From contig CAZVAO010000107.1 in NCBI GenBank assembly GCA_964625175.1, forward strand, positions 1 to 7,776: DNA of 7,776 bases. The letters are read 5' to 3'. Made by a program: the position numbers and the translations under genes. The stretch is from CAZVAO01 sp964625175. GTDB lineage: Bacteria > Bacillota > UBA994 > PWPR01. Below the pieces are notes generated by a model. The model was not told where the DNA came from. It saw only the letters and a list, made by a program, of their open reading frames with translations, and did not search any database. Below are positions 1-5,423 of the stretch, piece after piece (the first letter of the stretch is position 1; every line of letters begins with the position of its first letter).

Positions 1-17
1 CCTAGAGATTAATTAAA

Positions 18-596
18 ATGTTAATTGAATTCATTATTTTAGCTTTGCTCATCGGATTAATAGGAAGAGGGAACTGGCATCATCTCGCTAATCTTCCCCT
101 GCGCCATCTATGGTCGGTGATTGGAGCAGCTGGCGTTGAAATCGCCCTGTCTTTTATAGTTGCTCGAGAATACGAGCCTTTTTTCTCGTCGATCAACCAT
201 AACTATTTGTTTGTTCAATTGATTGTTTATGGGTTATTATTCTTTTTCTTTTACCAAAACCGCCAATTACCTGGACTTTACCCGATCCTCTTGGGTACGG
301 TTCTTAATTTTATTGTAATCGCAGCAAATAGGGGTTTAATGCCCGTTGATACGTCTTTAGCTCTCCAGTTAGGCTATACGGAGCAAGTCACCTTATTAGC
401 GAACGGGCAAGTAGCGGGGCATACCCTATTTATCCAGGGGCAAAGTGCCCTGCCCTTCTTGGCAGACATCATCAACATCCCACCCCCTTACCCACTGCCT
501 AAAACGATTAGTGTTGGTGACCTTTTTCTCACGGGTGGCGCCTGTTGGTTGATTCTTAAAACATTATTTAGCCGAACTGTCCAGATAGCAGAGTAG
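18..596 (+). CDS. DUF5317-like integral membrane protein
   Basis: This gene encodes a 192-residue, very hydrophobic protein that should sit in the cytoplasmic membrane. Likely membrane segments are near residues 2-16, 31-49, 63-79, 86-103 and 166-184. Between the last two lies a more polar stretch of about 60 residues. The segment NRGLMPV (104-110) after the fourth helix and SVGDLF (165-170) before the last are features I associate with the DUF5317 family, common in clostridia and of unknown function. Length and topology fit that family. The ATG at 18 is preceded only by a weak purine patch (AGAG, 4-7), but the hydrophobic N-terminus starts at once, so this start is reasonable. The sequence upstream of base 1 is not visible, so the gene could be the last of an operon. 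There is no GC-rich terminator directly after it. The family assignment is from memory of the motifs and is moderately secure; the function is unknown. Confidence 0.75.
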   Translation: MLIEFIILALLIGLIGRGNWHHLANLPLRHLWSVIGAAGVEIALSFIVAREYEPFFSSINHNYLFVQLIVYGLLFFFFYQNRQLPGLYPILLGTVLNFIVIAANRGLMPVDTSLALQLGYTEQVTLLANGQVAGHTLFIQGQSALPFLADIINIPPPYPLPKTISVGDLFLTGGACWLILKTLFSRTVQIAE

Positions 597-656
597 TGTT
601 GCTTCTCCCATTTAGTCGCTTTTGTTTTGAGGAAGCCTTCGTGATTTAACAGCATG

Positions 657-685
657 TTGTTCCTAAAAATCGTGTTTTATTTAAT
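657..685 (+). promoter_or_regulatory. Possible sigma-A-type promoter for the GNAT gene
   Basis: A TTTAAT box (680-685, one mismatch to TATAAT) lies 17 bases downstream of TTGTTC (657-662, three mismatches to TTGACA), in an AT-rich stretch about 45 bases before the GNAT start. The -35 match is poor, so this is only a candidate. The gene could instead be read through from the membrane protein gene, since no terminator is seen between them. Confidence 0.3.
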
Positions 686-716
686 TCAAAAAAATCAATT
701 TTTCCAAATAAGCATT

Positions 717-723
717 AAAGAGG
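717..723 (+). promoter_or_regulatory. Ribosome binding site that fixes the GNAT start
   Basis: AAAGAGG at 717-723 is a good SD match. It is six bases from the ATG at 730, which is ideal spacing, but touches the upstream in-frame TTG at 724. This argues for ATG 730 (or 733, nine bases away) and against TTG 724. Confidence 0.7.
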
Positions 724-729
724 TTGCGT

Positions 730-1248
730 ATGATGGAACTGAAAAATACTTTAATTGTAACGGAACGATTAATCTTATCCCCGATTAATCATTGTTACGC
801 CGCAGAGATTTTCACGAGCTTTACACCGATTGTTACGAAATACATGTTTCCAGCACCTGCCAAGGAAATCAGTGAGACACATGCCTTTATTGAGGCCTCT
901 ATGCAACAATTGGTGGCTGAAACGGACCTCGTACTGGTAATCCTTAATAAGGACCATGCGTTTTATGGGTGTATAGGCTTGCACAAGCTTAAGACGGCTA
1001 CGCCAGAAATAGGCATTTGGCTGCGCGAAACAGCTCACGGATTTGGCTATGGCTTTGAGGCAACCTGTGGCTTAATCGCTTGGGCACGGGAACATATTAA
1101 ACTTGACTATTTCCTTTATCCTGTTGATGTGCAGAATATCCCTAGTAGACGGATCCCTGAGAAATTAGGTGGCAAATTAATCGGAACGAAGGATAAACAG
1201 AACTTGTCTGGAAAGACCCTCCATCTTGTGGAATATGCTATTTACTAA
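730..1248 (+). CDS. GNAT-family N-acetyltransferase (RimJ/RimL type)
   Basis: This is a 172-residue protein of the RimJ/RimL (Acetyltransf_3) branch of the GNAT superfamily, which moves an acetyl group from acetyl-CoA to an amine. The N-terminal strand TERLILSPI (11-19) is the hallmark opening of this branch. FYGCIGL (78-84) and PEIGIWL (92-98) form the central strands. HGFGYGFEA (103-111) takes the place of the acetyl-CoA pyrophosphate-binding loop. NIPSRRIPEKLGG (136-148) matches the usual N-x-x-S-R-R-x-x-E-K-L-G motif near the C-terminus. The length is normal and the ORF is intact. The substrate cannot be told: relatives act on ribosomal protein N-termini, antibiotics or small amines. The ATG at 730 is chosen over an in-frame TTG at 724 because AAAGAGG lies six bases before it. 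The gene is convergent with yaaA and shares the terminator region at 1273-1309. Confidence 0.9.
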   Translation: MMELKNTLIVTERLILSPINHCYAAEIFTSFTPIVTKYMFPAPAKEISETHAFIEASMQQLVAETDLVLVILNKDHAFYGCIGLHKLKTATPEIGIWLRETAHGFGYGFEATCGLIAWAREHIKLDYFLYPVDVQNIPSRRIPEKLGGKLIGTKDKQNLSGKTLHLVEYAIY

Positions 1249-1272
1249 TCTTTCATTTTACATCAGCAAACT

Positions 1273-1309
1273 AAAGGACCACCCTAATTTAAATGGGTGA
1301 TCCTTTTTT
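1273..1309 (+). terminator. Rho-independent terminator between convergent genes
   Basis: AAAGGACCACCC (1273-1284) pairs with GGGTGATCCTTT (1295-1306) around a 10-base AT-rich loop, with one C-A mismatch. A run of six T (1304-1309) follows on the plus strand. It lies 25 bases after the GNAT stop and 23 bases past the yaaA stop. On the minus strand the stem is followed by TTTAGTTT, so it may also end yaaA transcripts, less efficiently. Confidence 0.85.
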
Positions 1310-1331
1310 ATCTTCTGATGGATGCTTCTAA

Positions 1332-2051
1332 CTAATGGCTGCGCACGAAAATATAATGCTTGTCCGTGGATAATTGTTCTGAAAAATGATAATCGCACAG
1401 AACAATTCCACGCACATCTTCTGCTGCCTTGATCTGGTTCTTTATTAGATAATCCACCATCATTCCTCTTGCCATTTTGGCATAGGTTCCAACGGTGCGG
1501 ATATCTTGGGGACTAAAAGCTTCCTTAAAGGCAATTGTAATCATCGGTTTACGCAACAATTTGCTAAATTCGGAAGAGGCTAAGTTAATGATAGGGTCAT
1601 CATCATCAAAGTATGCCGCAAGTGGTGCCCGCCAGTAATCATATAGATTTTCGTTATTTAATATGTTACATTTCATATCCAAACGATAAGGCCGTACACC
1701 AGTTTGCGGGGTTACCACACCATAGAGCGCGGATAGAACACATAAATGCTGGTTCGCATAGGCCATCTCCTGGTGATTATATGCTTCCCAATTCAATTGT
1801 TTAAAAACCAGGCCCTCATAGAGTTGCCATCCCTTCTGCACATGAGAGTCATTGTAGTTCTGATATAGTGAGTAGATCTGGTCAAGCAAGTTGCCTCTTA
1901 TGTGGAATTTTTGCGCTATTTGGTCTTTTGAAAAATTGCGAATCTTTTCAAGCAAAGTGCCTGTTTTTTGCGGGAAGAGAATCTCTTGGAATATTGAATC
2001 CGCGACCTTACCTGTGTACTGTGTTTTACTAGGGGAAATAATAATCTTCAT
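1332..2051 (-). CDS. yaaA: YaaA family peroxide stress protein (UPF0246/DUF328)
   Basis: This 239-residue cytoplasmic protein starts with MKIIISPSKTQ, the characteristic opening of the YaaA family. Other family stretches are SALYGVVTPQTGVRPYRLDMK (107-127), NLASSEFSKLL (156-166) and TYAKMARGMMVDYL (189-202). It is slightly shorter than E. coli YaaA (258 residues) but complete. In E. coli, YaaA is induced by OxyR under peroxide stress and limits iron-driven DNA damage, and the fold has been reported to bind DNA; carrying that role over to this organism is inference. The ATG at 2051 lies eight bases after the psuG stop. The SD-like GGGGAG (2055-2060) overlaps that stop codon but leaves only three bases before the ATG, which suggests coupling to psuG translation. 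It is the last gene of the minus-strand operon. Confidence 0.92.
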   Translation of the reverse strand: MKIIISPSKTQYTGKVADSIFQEILFPQKTGTLLEKIRNFSKDQIAQKFHIRGNLLDQIYSLYQNYNDSHVQKGWQLYEGLVFKQLNWEAYNHQEMAYANQHLCVLSALYGVVTPQTGVRPYRLDMKCNILNNENLYDYWRAPLAAYFDDDDPIINLASSEFSKLLRKPMITIAFKEAFSPQDIRTVGTYAKMARGMMVDYLIKNQIKAAEDVRGIVLCDYHFSEQLSTDKHYIFVRSH

Positions 2052-2059
2052 AAGCTCCC

Positions 2060-2986
2060 CTATTGCTGCTGATTGAGTGCGCTCAATTCTACGGCAATGC
2101 GTGCACCCAATTTTGCATTATTATAGACCAGCTGGATATTGGCCTCTAAACTTTTGCCTGCAGTAAGATCCTTGATGGCATCTAGCAAGTAAGGGGTAAT
2201 CGCTTTCCCCCTAATATCGAGCGCATCAGCCTGTTGTAAAGCGACAGCAATAGCCTCATTAATCGCTTGAGGCGGCATCTGATGCGTTGAAGGCACCGGA
2301 TTGGCAATCACCATTCCGCCCCTTAGACCCAGATCCCATTTAATTTGTAATACCTGAGCGATTTCCTTAGCATCATCAATTTGATAGGGTGAACAAACGC
2401 CACTCTTGCTGGTATAGAAAGCGGGAAAGTCTGGTGAACCATAGGTAACCACTGGCACCCCATGTGTTTCTAGATACTCCAGTGTTGAAGCGATATCTAA
2501 GATGGATTTTACACCAGCTGAAATAACAGCCACATCCGTCTGAGCCAGTTCTTGTAAATCTGCGGATACATCAAAACTGTCTCCAGCCCCACGATGTACA
2601 CCCCCAATCCCCCCAGTGACAAATACTTTAATCCCAGCTAATGCGGCAATAATCATGGTCGCTGCGACCGTTGTGGCACCATGTTGTCTTCGTGCAATGA
2701 CAAAGGGCAAGTCCCGTCGGCTTACTTTGATGACATTCTGACTTTGGGCTAGGAAATTTATTTCATCTTCCGTTAAACCGACGATTAATTCTCCGTTGAT
2801 AATTCCGATTGTAGCAGGCACGGCTCCATGATTTCGTATGATTTGCTCAACCTCTAAAGCTGTCGTAACGTTCTGGGGAAACGGCATGCCGTGCGCAATA
2901 ATCGTGGATTCAAGTGCAACAACAGGCTGCAATCGAGTGAGGGCTTCCCTTACTTGAGGATTAATTTTTAATTTAAAAGACTTCAT
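2060..2986 (-). CDS. psuG: Pseudouridine-5'-phosphate glycosidase
   Basis: PsuG breaks the C-C glycosidic bond of pseudouridine 5'-phosphate to give uracil and ribose 5-phosphate, the second step of pseudouridine salvage; it acts in the cytoplasm. The protein has 308 residues, the usual size. ALESTII (24-30) opens the core. Residues E26, K87 (in KVSRRDLP), D139 (in SFDVSADL), K160 (in SAGVKSILD) and N283 (in SLEANI) line up, with the right spacing, with what I recall as the E. coli catalytic set Glu31, Lys93, Asp145, Lys166 (the Schiff-base nucleophile) and Asn289. The glycine-rich stretch TGGIGGVHRGAGDSFD (124-139) is also typical. The enzyme therefore looks active. The ATG at 2986 has GAAGGAG (2994-3000) seven bases upstream, and this SD lies inside the end of psuK. 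The first 14 bases overlap psuK, so the two are translationally coupled; yaaA follows after eight bases. Confidence 0.96.
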   Translation of the reverse strand: MKSFKLKINPQVREALTRLQPVVALESTIIAHGMPFPQNVTTALEVEQIIRNHGAVPATIGIINGELIVGLTEDEINFLAQSQNVIKVSRRDLPFVIARRQHGATTVAATMIIAALAGIKVFVTGGIGGVHRGAGDSFDVSADLQELAQTDVAVISAGVKSILDIASTLEYLETHGVPVVTYGSPDFPAFYTSKSGVCSPYQIDDAKEIAQVLQIKWDLGLRGGMVIANPVPSTHQMPPQAINEAIAVALQQADALDIRGKAITPYLLDAIKDLTAGKSLEANIQLVYNNAKLGARIAVELSALNQQQ

Positions 2987-3768
2987 GATAGATCTCCTTC
3001 ATTTTTTGTTGCAATTGTGCTGCGCACAAATCAGGATTTATTGTTTCTTCATTTTGGATCGTGAGCGTAGCTGNNNNNNNNNNNNNNNNNNNNNNNNNNN
3101 NNNNNNNNNNNNNNNNNNNNNNNNNNNNNNNNNNNNNNNNNNNNNNNNNNNNNNNNNNNNNNNNNNNNNNNNNACCCCAGCAAAACTTCCGCCTCTAAAC
3201 GATTAGGTTTGAAAGTATGAATATAGGGAAGATAGGGTTCTAGCTTGTTCACTTTAGCAGCAGATACGGGGTCTACAAATAGTGCTTTTTCAGCGCCATA
3301 ATGCAGAAATAGATATTCAAGTGCCGCAGGCGACAAATTAGCATCGATTACGATTGCCTGGCTCTTGGCCAGTAATGTCTCAAATTGCTTAAGATATTTT
3401 TCATCCACATAATCAATGGCATCCATATCCGCTAAAGCAACGATCATCTCACCATTACAGTCAAGAATCGTTAAATAGGCGGATGTCCCAACATTAGATA
3501 ATCGCAATACATGAGACATATCTATTCCCTGGTCCCTACTGTGCAGGATTACCTGATCCCCCTCATTGTCTTCGCCCAGAGCTGTGAATAGAAGGGCACC
3601 TAACCCCAAATGGGTCATGTTCTCAGCAATATTGCGGGCAACGCCTCCTGGGGATTTCCGGATGGACCCTGGATTTGAATCCCTTAAGAGAATGGCTTGA
3701 TGGGAAAAACCCGCCACATCGATGCCCGATCCGCCAATTACAACATAATTTCCATTACGCATAGCCAT
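2973..3768 (-). CDS. psuK: Pseudouridine kinase, PfkB family, interrupted by an assembly gap
   Basis: PsuK phosphorylates pseudouridine to pseudouridine 5'-phosphate, the substrate of the adjacent PsuG. The first 198 residues (3768 to 3175) are seen. They include GGSGIDVAG (12-20), RDSNPGSIRKSPGGVARNIA (29-48, the PsuK substrate loop and PfkB signature 1), NGEMIVALADM (105-115) and the hinge FKPNRLEAEVLLG (186-198). The 100-N block then removes the part that should hold PfkB signature 2 (GAGD, with the catalytic Asp). After the gap, the frame beginning at 3071 gives 32 residues (ATLTIQNEETINPDL and on), the normal PfkB C-terminus, with a TAA at 2973-2975. A different frame across the gap gives only a short tail ending at 3049, which I reject as an artefact. 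ATG 3768 is preferred, with GAGGA eleven bases upstream; ATG 3762 and TTG 3786 are alternatives. The start overlaps the preceding gene by 14 bases. Confidence 0.9.
3015..3029 (-). repeat. Short perfect inverted repeat inside the end of psuK
   Basis: TTGTGC (3015-3020) and GCACAA (3024-3029) form a six-base-pair hairpin with a three-base loop. It lies in the psuK coding sequence, about 30 bases before the psuG start and 14 bases before its SD site. No T-run follows directly, so it is not a standard terminator. It could slow ribosomes or shape the mRNA near the psuG start, or be chance. Confidence 0.4.
3074..3173. other. Assembly gap of 100 N inside psuK
   Basis: This is exactly 100 N, the customary placeholder for a gap of unknown size. 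If psuK is intact, the flanking codon phases require the true gap to be a multiple of three. By comparison with PfkB kinases of about 310 residues, the missing part should be roughly 250-300 bases, not 100. Confidence 0.95.
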
Positions 3769-4174
3769 TTTTAATACCATCCTCAAACAAAATCATTATA
3801 TTATCTGCATAGATGCCTGCATAAAAGGCAACCTGACATGTTTCTCCACAAGTATAATCGTGTAGCAAACCATGTTCTGTGCGTAGTTTGCGCTGAATTA
3901 CTTTAATGAATGAAGGTGCGGTGGGTAGTAAGCGCGGTAAGAACCCAATAAAGCGCAGGCTTCTCTGTCCAAGCTTGCCTATTGATTGTTCCATGTAGGG
4001 GTTGGTTAAATAGTTAATCTCCGATCTAAAGCAATCGACACCACCCCGCTTACTAAAAATATACATCACCAATTGACCCAGAATAAAATAAAATTCTGGG
4101 CTCGTTTTTATCTCAAATTCAATTTGGTTATGGGCGGCATCGACAATGTCCCATAATCGCTGAGAATATTCCAT
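3755..4174 (-). CDS. Uncharacterised 139-residue protein, operon partner of psuK
   Basis: I do not recognise this protein with confidence. It is 139 residues from the ATG at 4174, which is chosen because GAGGTG (4180-4185) lies five bases upstream; the longer reading from 4219 would add 15 residues with no support. No signal peptide or clear membrane helix is seen. PEFYFILGQLVMYIFSK (24-40) looks like a buried helix. The middle is basic (RSLRFIGFLPRLL, then VIQRKLR). The C-terminal third has two cysteines in CGETC followed by a hydrophobic AFYAGIYADNIMILFEDGI. The order of these patterns faintly recalls the C-terminal part of type I-B Cas8b/Csh1, but there is no CRISPR array or cas gene here, so I do not name it so. 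The SD overlaps the stop of the GIY-YIG gene, and the 3' end overlaps psuK by 14 bases. It is therefore tightly coupled to both and probably made in step with the kinase. Confidence 0.8.
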   Translation of the reverse strand: MEYSQRLWDIVDAAHNQIEFEIKTSPEFYFILGQLVMYIFSKRGGVDCFRSEINYLTNPYMEQSIGKLGQRSLRFIGFLPRLLPTAPSFIKVIQRKLRTEHGLLHDYTCGETCQVAFYAGIYADNIMILFEDGIKNGYA

Positions 4175-4179
4175 TAAGT

Positions 4180-4185
4180 CACCTC
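4180..4185 (-). promoter_or_regulatory. Ribosome binding site that fixes the 139-residue gene's start
   Basis: GAGGTG is placed five bases before ATG 4174. Its first base is the last base of the TAG stop (4185-4187) of the GIY-YIG gene, so a ribosome finishing that gene is delivered to this start. The in-frame codon at 4219 has no comparable site. Confidence 0.7.
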
Positions 4186-4463
4186 TATTTCGCTGATGAG
4201 CTTGTAGCAATGTGATCAATTAGTGCTAACTTCTGGGACCGTGTCATTTTCTTGACCTGATACTCGCGACTCAGTGCTTCCCCTTTAGATGTGTAAATTT
4301 CTTGGTAAACCAATTCCACAGGTAAGCGAGACCGCGTATATTTAGCCCCCCTCCCGAGATTATGCAGGGCAACCCGCTTTGTGACATCTAAACTAATTCC
4401 CGTATAAAGGGTGCCATCTGAACAGGTCACAATATATAAATGATAGTTCTTGGCGTCTTCCAT
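4185..4463 (-). CDS. GIY-YIG nuclease superfamily protein (UPF0213/YazA type)
   Basis: This is a stand-alone, single-domain GIY-YIG protein of 92 residues, the usual size of the UPF0213 group (YazA of Bacillus, YhbQ of E. coli). LYIV (9-12) and LYTGIS (19-24) are the two strands that name the fold. R30 in VTKRVALHN is the conserved catalytic arginine, and GRGAKYTRSRLPVELVYQE (37-55) is the family's signature middle. EALSREYQVKKMTRSQK (62-78) carries the conserved glutamates and the basic helix. The superfamily cuts DNA, but the cellular role of these small members is largely undefined; some have been linked to DNA damage responses. ATG 4463 is preferred because GGGGGA (4471-4476) lies seven bases upstream and the family starts just before LYIV. 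A GTG at 4520 would add 19 residues foreign to the family. A gap of 67 bases, without a terminator, separates it from the gene upstream. Confidence 0.92.
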   Translation of the reverse strand: MEDAKNYHLYIVTCSDGTLYTGISLDVTKRVALHNLGRGAKYTRSRLPVELVYQEIYTSKGEALSREYQVKKMTRSQKLALIDHIATSSSAK

Positions 4464-4470
4464 GATTAAT

Positions 4471-4476
4471 TCCCCC
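4471..4476 (-). promoter_or_regulatory. Ribosome binding site that fixes the GIY-YIG gene's start
   Basis: GGGGGA lies seven bases before ATG 4463 and supports this start over the in-frame GTG at 4520. The match to the SD core is fair rather than strong. Confidence 0.55.
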
Positions 4477-4530
4477 ACCCACAAACGAACTCGCGGTATA
4501 TCAAAGCGAATCAGCGGCACCTCTCTAGGC

Positions 4531-5085
4531 TCATTCAGATTTGTAATCCAATATCTCTTGGAGCTTAACCAACAAAAACTGTTTCCCTACTTCATCATAA
4601 ACGACTTTTGGATACTCCAGTTCTCCGAATTTAATCATCACATGTTTTATACCATACTTATTCGCCTTAGGCGTAGCGATTGTTTTATTCTTACCATGAC
4701 TATCTTGCTCTGTTGCTAAAAACCCCATCTTCTTAAGTTGATTATTGACCTTTACTGCTGTCAATTTCTTACGTGCTCCTAATTCGATCTGCTCATTGAT
4801 TTTAGCGCAAATACTTGATATACCTAGCTCCCCTTCTGGGAAGGTAATTCTTTTTGCTTCTATGTCTGTGATATAGAAATCAACCTCCTGCGGTTTCGCC
4901 TTTATCGTTTCACCTGATATATTTTCGCTTAAGACTTCAGATATATATTGTAAACACCGAATCATCCTTGGGTCATGCAAAAAACTGCTATAGTCGATCT
5001 CTTCCCCACTAAAAGGGTCATATCCTTCACTAATTGTATCAATTATTTCACGAGCTCTGATCATTTTTCGTTTTTCATCTACCAT
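4531..5085 (-). CDS. Uncharacterised 184-residue protein with winged-helix-like C-terminal part
   Basis: I cannot assign a function. Residues 9-47 (from IRAREII through GYDPFSGEEI to PRMIRCLQYISEVL) resemble an N-terminal module I recall from unnamed Bacillota proteins. In those, a short helix precedes a D-P-x-[ST]-G-E motif, then a proline-led helix R-x-L; some end in a DNA-binding helix-turn-helix. Residues 89-145 look like a winged helix: ISSICAKINEQIE, then KLTAVKVNNQLKKMGFL, a charged turn with HGKNKTIATPKANKYGI as the wing. This suggests DNA or RNA binding, by inference only. There are no membrane segments. ATG 5085 has no SD site at normal distance. A perfect AAGGAGG lies 37 bases away, across a hairpin and a 12-codon leader frame, so expression may be controlled at translation. 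It could be the first gene of the psuK-psuG operon or a separate unit. Confidence 0.8.
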   Translation of the reverse strand: MVDEKRKMIRAREIIDTISEGYDPFSGEEIDYSSFLHDPRMIRCLQYISEVLSENISGETIKAKPQEVDFYITDIEAKRITFPEGELGISSICAKINEQIELGARKKLTAVKVNNQLKKMGFLATEQDSHGKNKTIATPKANKYGIKHVMIKFGELEYPKVVYDEVGKQFLLVKLQEILDYKSE

Positions 5086-5117
5086 AATGTCTTAGGATGG
5101 CTGCTAAATGACACCAT
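5079..5117 (-). CDS. Possible 12-codon leader ORF (MVSFSSHPKTLW)
   Basis: The ATG at 5117 has the best SD site in this region, AAGGAGG (5123-5129), five bases upstream. The frame stops with TAG at 5079-5081, four bases past the A of the ATG at 5085, so its end overlaps the start of the 184-residue gene in another frame. Stop and start are close enough for a terminating ribosome to restart at 5085. It could be a true leader peptide, a by-product of an SD site that serves the downstream gene through a hairpin, or the sign of a frameshift near the N-terminus. Its base composition gives no help at this length. Confidence 0.4.
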   Translation of the reverse strand: MVSFSSHPKTLW

Positions 5118-5119
5118 CC
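5095..5119 (-). promoter_or_regulatory. Hairpin between SD site and start of the 184-residue gene
   Basis: On the plus strand, GGATGG (5095-5100) and CCATCC (5114-5119) form a six-base-pair perfect stem around a 13-base loop. In the mRNA, folding it hides the leader ATG at 5117 and would bring AAGGAGG (5123-5129) to about 12 bases from ATG 5085. As DNA, the same dyad could be an operator. Confidence 0.45.
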
Positions 5120-5122
5120 GTT

Positions 5123-5129
5123 CCTCCTT
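5123..5129 (-). promoter_or_regulatory. Perfect Shine-Dalgarno site upstream of the leader ORF
   Basis: AAGGAGG on the minus strand is a full match to the 16S anti-SD core. It stands five bases from ATG 5117 but 37 bases from ATG 5085, where the long ORF starts. Confidence 0.75.
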
Positions 5130-5349
5130 ATCCTTTTCATTCATCTGACGTCTAATTATCGTTTCAGCATTTTATAATTTGAGTAATGGTTTTGGGTTTA
5201 CAACTACGATCCCTCTAGTCCCATTTAGGAATCCTTATACCCTATTTCTAGCTTATGTTGCCAACTCCTGCAATATGGAACTGCTTTGGGTAATATCCAG
5301 TCATTTCAGACTAGGCGTTTCCACGAAACCCCCCATGAAGTAATCGTAT
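5130..5349. other. Intergenic region with no gene seen
   Basis: No ORF with a start site or protein-like content was found on either strand. The region should hold the promoter of the 184-residue gene. The best candidate is listed separately (5234-5264). A small dyad GTTTC-CAC-GAAAC lies at 5317-5329, next to a C-run; it may be an operator half or chance. The stretch 5299-5329, read on the minus strand, could form two small hairpins, but I recognise no known riboswitch or structured RNA. Confidence 0.6.
5234..5264 (-). promoter_or_regulatory. Candidate promoter for the 184-residue gene
   Basis: On the minus strand, TTGGCA (5259-5264, five of six to TTGACA) is followed after 19 bases by TATAAG (5234-5239, five of six to TATAAT). 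The spacing is two bases over the ideal. It would give a leader of roughly 110 bases before the SD site at 5123-5129. Confidence 0.3.
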
Positions 5350-5383
5350 AAAAAAGATAGCGAACCTTGCGGCGTCCGCTATC
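5350..5383 (-). terminator. Rho-independent terminator of the ABC-TetR operon
   Basis: On the minus strand, GATAGCGGAC (5383-5374) pairs with GTTCGCTATC (5365-5356). This gives seven Watson-Crick pairs plus three inner pairs, one of them G-T, around an eight-base loop. Six T (5355-5350) follow. It lies about 40 bases past the TetR stop and cleanly ends that operon before the next minus-strand unit. Confidence 0.93.
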
Positions 5384-5423
5384 CTAGCTAACCTTCTAGA
5401 AAATCGTTATTGAATGATTTCCC

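Noticed and set aside
686..706. A/T-only inverted repeat before the GNAT gene as a terminator
   Set aside because: The stem has no GC pairs beyond the loop edge and no proper T-tract follows, so it would be too weak to end transcription.
775..1038. Minus-strand ORF of 87 residues inside the GNAT gene
   Set aside because: The plus strand carries clear GNAT motifs, and the minus frame has no family features.
1613..1804. Plus-strand ORFs inside yaaA (also 1891-2076)
   Set aside because: Both are antisense to a well-recognised YaaA gene and have no start signals.
3049..3073. Seven-residue C-terminal tail for the kinase, read straight across the N block
   Set aside because: It depends on the gap being exactly 100 bases. 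The alternative frame gives a family-typical C-terminus and a coupled junction with psuG.
2985..3206. Plus-strand ORF spanning the N block
   Set aside because: Most of it is N. The rest is antisense to psuK and has no protein-like character.
3755..4463. A CRISPR-Cas locus
   Set aside because: There is no repeat-spacer array, and no cas1, cas2, cas3 or other recognisable cas gene is in the window. The Cas8b likeness of one small protein is too faint to stand alone.
4450..4719. Plus-strand ORF of 89 residues
   Set aside because: It is antisense to the GIY-YIG gene and the 184-residue gene, has no SD site and matches no known protein pattern.
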